DNA of 64,000 nucleotides from assembly GCF_964275005.1 (NCBI RefSeq), contig NC_092700.1:16524617-16588616 (forward strand), read 5' to 3'. Positions 12,741 to 29,300 of this stretch are shown here, piece after piece. How positions within the stretch are numbered: position 1 is the first letter of the stretch; every line of letters starts with the position of its first letter. The notes under the pieces were generated by a model. It was not told the origin of the DNA. It worked only from the letters and a program-made list of their open reading frames with translations, and made no database searches. This stretch comes from Diadema setosum (Eukaryota; Echinodermata; Echinoidea; Diadematoida; Diadematidae). A program made the translations under genes and the position numbers.

Positions 12741-13119
12741 AGGGATCGTATAGTTTTGGTTGAGACCTAATTTCCAGTTTCTCACATTTTTTGGTGAGAT
12801 AATGTAAAACCTCTTATGAAATATGAAAGAGCACGTAATTCCATGAGGAATTCAACATTTATTTGATGAAAATTGGTTTTGAAATGGCCGAGATATCCAA
12901 AACAGAGCGATTCTAATAAGTATGGGACCCACACGTTATTACGATCTTTGTTTTACTTTGTTTTTGGATGTTTCAGTCATTCCAAACCCGATTTTCATCA
13001 AATAAACTTTGAATTCCTCTTACAATGGTATCCTCTGTACTATTTCATAAGTGTTTTCTTGGTATCTCGCAAAAAGTTAAAAGCCCAATTCTCATCTCCA
13101 CCAATACTGTACCATCCCT
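12741..13119. mobile_element. TTAA-flanked palindromic MITE, copy 1
   Basis: The element begins AGGGATCGTATAGTTTTGGT and ends with the inverse ACCAATACTGTACCATCCCT, and is bordered on both sides by TTAA (12737-12740, 13120-13123). The whole body is an imperfect palindrome: TTTGATGAAAATTGGTTTT on one side and the inverse CCGATTTTCATCAAATAAA on the other. TTAA targets mark piggyBac and Kolobok elements. A relative is at 37916-38340. Confidence 0.75.
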
Positions 13120-13129
13120 TTAATTAAAA

Positions 13130-14868
13130 CATATTATTTTCAAATCATCCTTACATTATTCTGTTTCGTAGAAATGGCTGTAGTTTTCTCATCCAGTGAC
13201 AATTGTTGAACAAATTGTGGGTTTTCTCAAACTTCACTGATGTGTTTACTGCTAGTATTGACATATTTACTGAATCCATTTATAAATGTAGAGTTCACTC
13301 CCCTTTTATCTCATCTGTTTTATTAAAAGGGGATATGAAAACTGAAGTGACATGTGCATCAAGGTATTCATGTTTATGTAAAGATGTTTTCTTAGTTCCA
13401 CACAAGTTCAAGCTCTGTTTTCAAGAGGATTATTTTAAACATCTATCTCTATACATTTTGCTCACGTATCTTGTATATTACTCTTGTTGGTAATTTTAAA
13501 AGAACACTTTAGGAGCATTCAAGCTCTCCTCTGGCGCAGGTACGGTACGGTACTGTAGAAGAGCACTCGAACGCAACCTTTGAGACACATATTACATTCT
13601 TTTGTGTCATGTACTTATTTCTTCTTGCAAAACTAGGTGTCTTGTTGTTGTTGATGTTTTGTCATGTCTTATCACTTACATGTATTACTTTTGCTACTCA
13701 TTACATCCAAACCATTTCATTAATATGCAGTTAGATTCTTGGGCATTTTTTGTTGTTGTTGTTGTGTTTCTTGTCAAACATTGAAAATCCACATACACAT
13801 GCAAACCAGCATACAAACACCACACACTTGCAGGCATACCATCAAGTACCATCTGCACAACACCACAGTATGAAAGAGGTTTCATAAAATCAGTCATCAA
13901 CACACAAACAGATGCAATGGAAAATCAGTTCAACTCTAATATCCTCATTCACTAAAATCACATGCTACAATAAAGCAGTGACCCATATCAGAAGTGAAGG
14001 CCAGCTTTGAATTAACAGCCCACTTACAAAAAAAAAAACAAAACAAAAAAACAAAACAAAATCAAAACAAAAAACAAAACTGTGAACCATTATTCATGAA
14101 ACATACACATCTTGATCAGTATTTAGTTTACACAACTGAAACAACCAGCAGATTTCAGATATTGTGACTTTTGAATTTATTCAAACCTCATACATGCATC
14201 ACAAACAAATTACAACCTCCTCTACGACTTTGCTTGGAGCCAGCTCGTCCATTTTCTAAATGGTGCCTTTTTGAGAATGACAGACAGTTAACTGCTATAA
14301 TCAGAGGTCTCATAAAGCACACTGTATAATTAATCTTCTTTTTTTTTTTCAGATTAATGGTACATGGACTAAAAGACATCAGATGGCTGTAGGCTGCTGG
14401 CATTCAAATGCAGATAATCACAACCCGACAGATTAATACAGTCTACCTGCTTAAAGTGGAGTCATGCAGAACACATTTCTATACACGATCATTCTTTCTA
14501 ACGATGATCATAGACCTCAGACAGCTTAAGCTTGCCTAAAAGCTACCAGGTATCTGAAAAAAATAATCATAATTTTGGTTCATTTGTGTGTGAATGCACA
14601 AAACCTGGGAGAGTAGGCTGCCATGAGGGTAAAACATAACTGACCCTGATTTGATTTTACTCATCTCTCAGCTCTACGCTATGCATGACTTGGTCAAAAG
14701 CATCTCGACAGGCCATGTTTCTGTCTAATGTCAGATCCATGAGAGATCCGTTTTGAGCGCTTTGCATTGCCTGAAGAACATACAAGTCATTTGGCAGGGT
14801 AGAACGCCAGGTAAGATAGAAAGAAAGAGTGAAGAGGAGGTGGATAAAGCTATATGGACATAATACAG
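13130..14868. other. Intergenic stretch downstream of ATP5IF1
   Basis: No exon was found. It contains short GTT runs (13752-13764) and an A/C-rich AAAAC run (14029-14082). On the minus strand an AATAAA at 14176-14181 lies about 690 bp past the ATP5IF1 stop and could serve as its polyadenylation signal, so the right part may be its 3' untranslated region. Confidence 0.4.
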
Positions 14869-20921
<6,053 letters not shown>

Positions 20922-21010
20922 GCTGTAATATGAGACTAGATGATTTTCTGGAAAATACTAGGTCAAGTACGTACCTACCGGTACGTGCAATGGATTATTA
21001 GTAAATGAAG
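20922..21010 (-). promoter_or_regulatory. Proximal promoter/5' leader region of ATP5IF1
   Basis: Immediately upstream of the ATG the sequence holds a short inverted repeat, ACGTACC...GGTACGT (20970-20986), and no TATA box. Promoter assignment is from position only. Confidence 0.3.
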
Positions 21011-22244
21011 CTAGAGATGGCGCTGTTTAAAGGTACTCAACTGGACAGGTACCAAAGAGATTTTTCTCCTCTCTAGAATGAGCGAGGGGGTTGGGCCGGA
21101 GTTTCGAGGGGACAGTATGGTTAGTGGACCTGTCTCTTGTTGGGTGTTTACCTGTACCACAGAACTTAAGTATAGAGGCGGCCCTATTGTTTTGAGTTCT
21201 TTGAGTGTTACACGCTGGGCCTGGGCATTTTTTTTCTCCCCCACCTTTTTTTTTTTTTTTTTTTCTGGGGGGGGGGGGGGGATAAATCAAGGAAACACAC
21301 AAGCACGCGTGTGCACTCTATAAGCTTACAAAGAAAATTAAAAAGAACTAATTAGTGTTGTACTATGCCATTATATTGCTAACTGCCATAGTGATGCAAG
21401 AAGCAACCTTACAATGACTTGTCAAAGCACAAAATACTCCTTTGGAGATATGAATAGAATATTATATGCTTGTTATATTTACATTTACTTCGTTCAGTTC
21501 TAAGATATATTGATTAACATTTTAGACAGCAGCTAAATGTAAATTCCAAGGTTAAGTTATGCCTGCTGCATAAATGATCAAAATTGTTTAGAGGGGAATA
21601 TGAGTCCAGTTATAAGTTTATTCAGTGAGGAGTACAGTAAAATCTCATAAGGACAGCAATCAAAGTTTGATCAAAATAGGATGAAATTAAGGAAGTTATG
21701 AAAATAGCAATTGTGAAGTTTTGCTAATTTCTGCAGAACAGTTCTCATAAAATTGATATGAACCTGCAAATCAATAAGTTGATGCATGATGTTATCCCCA
21801 TACAGTTTTGATTGTGTACAAAAATGATAAAATTTCACAATGATTCTATTGTAAATTGTATTTATGTTATTTCTAGTTGAATAAATTCAGAATAATGATC
21901 AGTCAGATATATCAAGATTTGAGACTGGGGTGTAATTGCGTTTGCATGAAAAACCAGAAATTTCAGAATTTTATATACAAAGTATGTGATAAGTTGTGAG
22001 GGGATGATACGATCGCTTCACTATCTGCATATTATTCATATTGACAGTTCAAGAAGACAGTGTTTCCTGAAAAAAAAGAGCAAAACCTGAAAATGTAATA
22101 ACTTCCTTATTTTTCATTCAATTTTGATAACATTTTCATTGCTATGATAAAAAACATTTTACTACTTTTCAGACTAACTTTCAACTGCACTGGAAACAAA
22201 TCTTTAAAATCGAGAAATGAGGTTCTTTTATATATCTATATCAA

Positions 22245-22250
<6 letters not shown>
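21010..22250. other. Intergenic stretch between ATP5IF1 and the repeat cluster
   Basis: No exon recognised. A T run followed by a G run is at 21247-21280. The rest is AT-rich and unique by eye. Confidence 0.4.
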
Positions 22251-22292
<42 letters not shown>

Positions 22293-22296
<4 letters not shown>

Positions 22297-22537
22297 GAGT
22301 TTGTTTGCAAAAACCGATAAGTCCATTTTTGAAGATTTTGAAGTACGGTCTCTGTCATAAAGTACAAAATAATACCTTTTAAATGATATATTGGTCACTA
22401 CATATAAAAGTACATTTTTGAAGTTATGGTCAAAAGAAGCAAACATTTTCTTATTATTCTCTTTATTTTTCTTGACCTTTAATCGCAAATATCTCCGTTT
22501 GGCAAATATGGACTTATCGGTTTTTGCAAACAAACTC

Positions 22538-22541
<4 letters not shown>
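22293..22541. mobile_element. 249-bp palindromic MITE, copy 1, inside a (TA)n array
   Basis: Begins TGAAGAGTTTGTTTGCAAAA and ends with its inverse, TTTTGCAAACAAACTCTTCA, bordered by TA on each side and sitting inside a TA microsatellite (22243-22292 and 22542-22577). A second copy of identical length is at 23369-23617. TA targets suggest a Tc1/mariner-type parent. Confidence 0.8.
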
Positions 22542-22582
<41 letters not shown>

Positions 22583-22766
22583 TTATACCGCGTATAGCTT
22601 GTTTTGGTGTCACACACTTTGAAGCAATCCAATGCATTGTTCAATGGTATTATTTCTGGGAAGTAATAATTGCCTGATGATTGCACCTCATGGAGGTTGC
22701 ATGAAACTCAAGAGTTGCAATAAATACGGATGAACCTGCAGTCAACCGCGTGAACTTGTTTCATTA

Positions 22767-22767
<1 letters not shown>

Positions 22768-22829
<62 letters not shown>
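22768..22829. repeat. (TA)n microsatellite
   Basis: About 60 bp of TA dinucleotides directly before the inverted repeat element at 22829. Confidence 0.9.
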
Positions 22830-22831
<2 letters not shown>

Positions 22832-23332
22832 AGAGTAAAAACAGTCGTATAAACACTGCAGACCTTTATCAAAGTAAGTCTGAACATAAACAATTTGACA
22901 CAAAAAACTAAGAAGACGCATAAGTTGCCAAGATGCAAATAATAATAACAAAAGGCTTACGCTTCTCATCTTTTACCTTTCCATTTTCCTATTTCTTTTG
23001 TGACAGCATGCATTTTATTTTCAATTTTTTTTTGTCTATTTGTTTTTTTAAAAATATTTTTGAAAGGCATCAATCCATACTTTCTTTTATTGCGTCATGA
23101 GCTTACTTTAATACGCGCCTAGGTTTCCTTGCGTCATAATAACATTCGCACTTTATTGCTTTAGATTGCGCATCCATTCTTTCTTTCCTTTGTGGCATCA
23201 ATCCCTAGCGTCTTCTTGGTTTCTTGCATCAAATTGTTTATGTTCAGACTTACTTTGATAAAGGTCTTTGACCGAAACGTCGGTCCAATTTTTTGGCTCC
23301 TGCGGTGTTTATACGACTGTTTTTACTCTTGA
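22829..23332. mobile_element. Inverted-repeat element with GACCGAAACGTCGG motif
   Basis: The outer left part (AAGAGTAAAAACAGTCGTAT, then AAACACTGCAGACCTTTATC, then TTATGTTCAGACTT inverted) matches the right part in reverse (AAGTCTGAAC inverted, AAACACCG, ATACGACTGTTTTTACTCTT). The right arm alone carries about 40 extra bases containing GGTCTTTGACCGAAACGTCG, a stem followed by GAAA that resembles the core of hammerhead ribozymes found in Penelope-like retroelements. The middle is unique. It is non-coding. The parent family is inferred. Confidence 0.6.
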
Positions 23333-23368
23333 TATCTATTTATTACACACCGACGCAGAACTTTCATA

Positions 23369-23617
23369 TGAAGAGTTTGTTTGCAAAAACCGATAAGTCT
23401 ATTTTTGAAGATTTTGAAGTAGGGTCTCTATCAAAAAGTACAAAATAATACCTTTAAAATGATGTATTGGTCACCACATATAAAGGTACATTTTTGAAGT
23501 TATGGTCAAAAGAAGCAAAAAATTTCTTATTATTCTCTTTATTTTTCTTGACGTTTAATCGCAAATATCTCCATTTGACAAATATGGATTTATCGGTTTT
23601 TGCAAACAAACTCTTCA
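23369..23617. mobile_element. 249-bp palindromic MITE, copy 2
   Basis: Same ends, same length and nearly the same sequence as 22293-22541, bordered by TA (23367-23368, 23618-23619). The close match between copies suggests recent spread. Confidence 0.8.
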
Positions 23618-23670
23618 TATTTTGATGTTATATATATTACACTTGGTGTATATATATATATATATATATA

Positions 23671-23856
23671 TATAGAAAAGATGAAGAAGTAGAGTGGTAA
23701 TGCATTTTGACAGTCCAACAGTGCTATTTATTCAGACCAAATTTTCGACGAATACATTCGTCTTCCTCAGAGTCGACAATGACAATTTGGTCTGAATAAA
23801 TAGCACTGTTGGACTGTCAAAATGCATTACCACTCTACTTCTTCAACTTTTCTATA
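23671..23856. mobile_element. Inverted pair of Penelope-like end sequences with hammerhead-like core
   Basis: About 74-bp arms (23671-23741 and 23781-23856) are near-exact inverted copies, starting TATAGAAAAGATGAAGAAGT and ending at ATTCAGACCAAATT. On the minus strand the centre reads CTGAGGA, a 7-bp stem GACGAAT/ATTCGTC, then GAAA (23770-23743), the sequence order of a hammerhead core. The right flank has CTGGTACCAACACGCAG, which I associate with such repeats. The base expected at the cleavage position and the third stem do not fit well, so activity is unlikely. Confidence 0.5.
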
Positions 23857-24041
23857 CTGGTACCAACACGCAGACTATATGTATATATAGGGAGAGAGAG
23901 GGAGAGAGAGAGTGCGAGAAGGGGTCTCCACCCTGTACAGAACCAGTGTAGCTCCTTCATTATTTTATTCAGTGTTAATGGGTGCAGATATGTTGTTCTA
24001 TGTATACCAGTGAGTCATCTTATGTGTACTTCTTTACAGCC

Positions 24042-24110
24042 CTGATGAAGGTCTACAGAAAAGATCAAAATCTTGCAACTTGCTACATCCGTTGTATGCT
24101 TCATCTTCTT
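24042..24110 (+). mobile_element. CTGATGAAGGTC repeat fragment, hammerhead-like
   Basis: CTGATGA, a weak stem (GGTC with GATC) and AAAA in place of GAAA, followed by ATCTTGCAACTTGCTACATC. This is the third such motif in 800 bp. It looks like a decayed fragment of a dispersed retroelement end. Confidence 0.4.
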
Positions 24111-24144
24111 GCACTGTATGTTATATACCTATACATCATTTATG

Positions 24145-24245
24145 TGGTATATATTATATGTATGTATATATATATATATATATATAATATATATATATAT
24201 AATATATATAATATATAATATATAATATATACCACATATATGATA
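24145..24245. repeat. TA-rich microsatellite
   Basis: Alternating TA and AATA units, partly palindromic. Open frames of Ile/Tyr here are not genes. Confidence 0.85.
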
Positions 24246-24299
24246 TATGGATAATAAGAAAGATAGATAGATAGAAGGGTCTATAGTAAATTGTGTATC

Positions 24300-26311
24300 A
24301 GTAACAATACTCATGATTTGTGATTGGTTGAGTTGGTACCACCTTATTGATAAGGGGAATATTCCTAGCCAATACGAATCTACGTTTTCAATACATTTTA
24401 TTTCCCACGATAAATGATACATGCTCCTTTTTTTTTCACTATTTTAGCCAAAATACACTAAAAATGCACTATTCACCATCATGCAATTCCATTTCACCGA
24501 GGCCAAAGGCCAAGGTGAAATAGAACTGCAGGAGGGCTAATTTGTGTATTTTTCGTGCATGTAATCTAGTACAGGGGATTCAAGATTATGTGCTGTTTAT
24601 ATACAATATAACTGCACGGCTGTTTCTATGTATCTGCCTATCCACCAGTCCTCTTATATATCCCAATTGAATAAAATATGATTAATATGCGACACCTACC
24701 CACAACATAACATGCACACACACACACATTATACCATGCAGTATATACATACATTCATACACACAAATGCTTACATAAAACACATTGTCTGCTGAATTAC
24801 ATAGGGAGCTATCCTATTGTTGTTCTGTTTGCTCTGTGATATGAGAGCCAAAAGCATCTCTGCAAAATCAATTCTGCTAAAAAACTCAAGACATCTCATG
24901 TCTTATGTACTGTATATGTAACAAGCTTACTGTTCAAGAAATTACACAAATCATACACGAGACAAAACTGTTTACTCTGAATATCAAGTTATTTTTTCTT
25001 TTTGCACACACAGTAAGGCAGACATTAGGAACTTTCTCAAAAATTCCTTTCAGTACAGACACAGTTTTGATTCTCCTGTGAGTGCAGTTACCAGGGTTAT
25101 TCATATTTTCAATAAATAATATTTCTTGCAAATCTGCCGAGACCAGAAATGTGATACATCTGTACTTCTATGATGCATCATTGACTGCTATGAGCAGGAT
25201 GGGTAATGTCCGACCATCAGATCTTCTCACAAGAACAGACAAAGGGAACAAATTTCCCATAAAACTTACAAGGGAGGAATTAAAGAGAAGAATTCCTGCA
25301 TATCTCCATACACCAATAAATTGCTTACTCTGAAATTGTCAGACATCATTTTATTGGTACTTCAAATTGCATCACTGTACACGAAGTTCTGAAGACATCA
25401 CAGTTAGCTCTATCTTTTTAGAGTTGAAATAACTAAGATTCTACCTGAACTAAAACTTGATAAAATAAAATTTGCACAGCAAAATTACTTTTGCTAAATC
25501 AGTGGGTATGGTTTTCTATTCCAGTAGTGCATTCTAATGTAAAAAAAAAAAAAAAAAAAAAAAAAATTCCTACACTGCAGACTTTGAGAAGTTTGCAATA
25601 AGGGCCAATGCCAACAGTCCACTGTTGTACAAAAATTATTGAGAGAAATACAATTACGGCCCTCAAAGCAAGCAAGAAACTGATGTGAAGCTTCATATCA
25701 ATGGAAGTGGGTGACTTTGAGAGCTACATAGGAAGAGGGGAAAAAAATAGGGGGTACAGTTTTCCTACCACTCTCTCACAAAATAACAATCAAACCTTCA
25801 ATTCAAGTTCTTGTTTATTCTTTCTGTTAACCCTCACAGTAACTTTGTTCATATTTTAGCAAAGAGCTTAGAATCTTGCTGTTAGTGAATGAGTGCTAAA
25901 AAAAAAAGACACCTTTGGCTCTATAATCCTTGGGAATTGTTACATCTGAATTAGTTGGTACAACTCACACCACAGCTAGGGCATTTTGAATTAAATGCAA
26001 GTACAAAAGCTTGGGTAGTCACTGCCATATGCATCCAAGTAAAGGGTGTATTCAGAGTGTGTGATATAACAGGTACACTAGTTGTGTACCCCAGGAATAT
26101 TGCCCCAGGAGTAGTGCAGAGCTACCCTTTCCAGTGCCATCTGGTATCCATTCACTTTTAGGCAACTCACACCGACAGAGGAAGCTAAGGGAGGGGAGGA
26201 AAACTATGTACGGTGAGAGAAAACTTTGGTGACAATTGATCCCTCCTTCAATGAAGTAACACCTCCAGCCCTTAAAAACAGTTCTTGTCTATTTAATGCT
26301 TCTTGTTGATA
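24300..26311. other. Intergenic stretch downstream of POLR1E
   Basis: No exon recognised. There is a short inverted repeat TTTCACC-GAGGCCAAAGGCCAAG-GGTGAAA at 24493-24522, and an A run at 25539-25566. On the minus strand AATAAA at 25814-25819 lies about 500 bp past the POLR1E stop and may be its polyadenylation signal. Confidence 0.4.
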
Positions 26312-29300
26312 TCATCTCCGACCCCCAAAGGGTCGCTTTCCACTCCCCGTAGACATCCTCTGCAGTGGGGCACTGAGTTCGATAAAGAGAGCCTTCTGGG
26401 CAAGGCCCTTGGACATCGGGGTGGTTGCGAGATCATAGTCGTCATCGTCATCATCATCGGGATCCTTCTTGATTCGTTTCTTTCTCTTCAGCTGAGCCGG
26501 CGAAGCCACAGTTTGGGTAACAGTTCTGCATCCAATAGCTCTGGCATGAGTGATCAATCTAGGTACAATGCATTGTAAACAAAGGGGGAAGGTGTGAAAA
26601 CTTATTCTGGTGGGACAAAAATTATCCCCATCAGCCTACAGATTCATTCATTCTCCATCCATCAGCCCCTGAATAGCGGATATCATATCACATACAGTGC
26701 ATTTCCATTATAACGAATATGGTTATAACAAAATTCCGGTTACAACGCAGTAAAAATTCAAGCCCAACATTATCTGCTCTTTTTTGTTCCGTTATATCAA
26801 AATTTCAATATAACGAAAGAAAACTGCCGGTCCCAAGGACTTTGTTATAACAGGAGTCGACTGTATTTGTTACAAAAAGGAATTACATGAACATAATTAA
26901 TGCACAGCAATACTTAGAAAATCAAAAATGAAAGAAAGGGACCACAAAAAAAAAAAAAAACTATTTGGTCATCATGAACACAAAATATCAATTTTATGAA
27001 GATGTCATCAGTGTTATTGAAATTGCATCATCTGAAACCCATTCTGCACTGAAAGTGATTTAAAAAAAGTAAATTTGAGTAGAAAAAGAGCAGGACAAGC
27101 ATCAGCTTATCATGCCTATCCTCTCTTGGCTGCTAGGGGTGTCTAACAAATTCATCAGAACTAAATGTGAAATGGCTGTGCAGTCAAAGGCATGCAAATC
27201 TACCAACTATTGTGCAAACAGGTACCCTGCAAAGATATAAATACAGTCAGACAACATGCTATCTGGGGAGAGATGCACACTTGTATATTAAAAGGAGCAC
27301 TATTTGGTTTCAATTTTCTCTCCCACTCCCTGTTGTGAGATGTCAATAATATATCAAACGGGTAACTTCTGTACTTCTGCAAACCGATATGAAATGTATT
27401 CCTCTTCAAAATTGTACTTCAAAGCTACACAGGGAGAATTTCACTTCAGCTTTCTCATCAAAAGATGAGAGCTGTATCTAAGGTCACAAAGATTAACAGT
27501 GAAAATAAAACACATCCAAAGACAAGGAATGCAAATGGCTGGAATAAAATGAAACACTGGCATGGCTTTCTCTCAGTGATTGTGGAATCAGAAGTAAAAA
27601 GTTGTATCCAAACTAAAGCAGATTTCACTAGAAAACAACAAATACTGTATACGTCAAATACTTCACGAAGTTTTTATTTTCGCAAATTTCGCGAGTCAGG
27701 TGCTATTTGTGAAATTAAAGACACGTGAAAATAATGACTCTGATACTGATATGAATGTGACATGCACGTATACATTTCTCCGTTCAGTACAGTATTCCAC
27801 AATCGCAAAAACTCAAACAAAACCAAATCAATCTAGCTGCCCATACTTCTTGACAGGGATGCCAAGGTCCTCGCTAAGGGTCGTGACCTCTGTGTGGAAG
27901 CTGTCAATTAGCTGGGCAAGTACCAGGATGTAAGAGAGGAGTTTGTCCTTTAGTCTCTTGGGCAGGAACCTATGATAAAATGGAACAAAGAAAATGTACA
28001 TGCAGTCAGTCGCTTTCCCCATTCTACTTTTAAAACTCATATCACAATACTTGATACTAGGGACTTATTTCTTGATGTTTTAATGTCTTGATATGTGTGA
28101 CTGTACTGTAAAATGAGGAATATTCGCATGCATCTTAATATCGCGAATTTTGCGAGAGCCAAGATTTGCAAAATTAAAATGCACACGAAGGCTTTTGTCT
28201 ACACTATATGCATTGAATGCCATAGGCACTTCGCCAAAATTTCATGCCGTGAAAAAGGCTGTCAGCTCCAATTTGTGGAAATTTCATGCCACTAAAATAT
28301 ATTTTTTTATTTTTATTTTTTATTTATGTTTTATTGAAAAATTATACAGAATCACACTATTTACAACAATTAACTTGATTAGAATAACACAATCACTGAA
28401 CAATGTAGAGGAAATGTAAAAAAGAACAAAAAAAGGCAGAACATTAGGTTACCATATACAAATCAGATCTTGTTCAAGAGCGATATTCCGAGATGGGGAA
28501 GGAGAATAAAACAAACAAACACGCAAATAAACTAATGAGTGACCAATTAACAGTTTCATCCTCCCTTCCAACTGAAAAAAAAAGTGCGTTCACTGCAGGG
28601 ACTGGAACAAGCCAAACCAGGGGGCGAGAAGATCTACATTACCCAAACATAACTTGAACTTCCACAACAACTACACCTCCCCCCCTCCCCCCCCCCCCAC
28701 ACACACACCCCACACATCCTTGTCTCAACACATATACACTCACGCCCCACACACATACCCTTAAATGTAGATGTAGATCACCCCACCACCCGACCTGGCC
28801 CAATCCAGCCACAATGTACTCTGTAAGATGTCCTGCAAACCCTACATCCGATGGTAAAGTTTAAAAACGATCATTATCAATTCACGGGAGGTCAGGTCAC
28901 GTCAATGCCAAAGAAGGCTACCATCTCAGAAATCGCCCCTGAAGAGCCCGAATTGACAACAAATGGCAGCCTTACTAGTACAGTGTATATTGTACTACAT
29001 GCACTACATGCGGCTACAAATGAATAACGCAATATGGCTTTCTATATACAAAAAAAAAAACAAAACAAAAACGAACAAACAAACTAACTAAAATATCTTG
29101 TTTTACAGTATATTATGCTACGATTTTCGTGGTGGTTTATCTTCTTGAATTTGCTCACAGGCTCTTTATTGGGAAAATAGCAACATGTGAAAGGTATTAA
29201 CAAAAACGAAAACAAATATTGCCCTAGATGCACTGTCCCAGGCCAGCACATTAGCAGTGCAATATCAAGTGACTGCTTGTAGTGGAGCACTGATACCATT

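Noticed and set aside
23743-23770. Working hammerhead ribozyme
   Set aside because: The CTGAGGA core, stem II and GAAA are right, but with stem III paired the cleavage position falls on G and stem I does not form, so I treat it as a relic.
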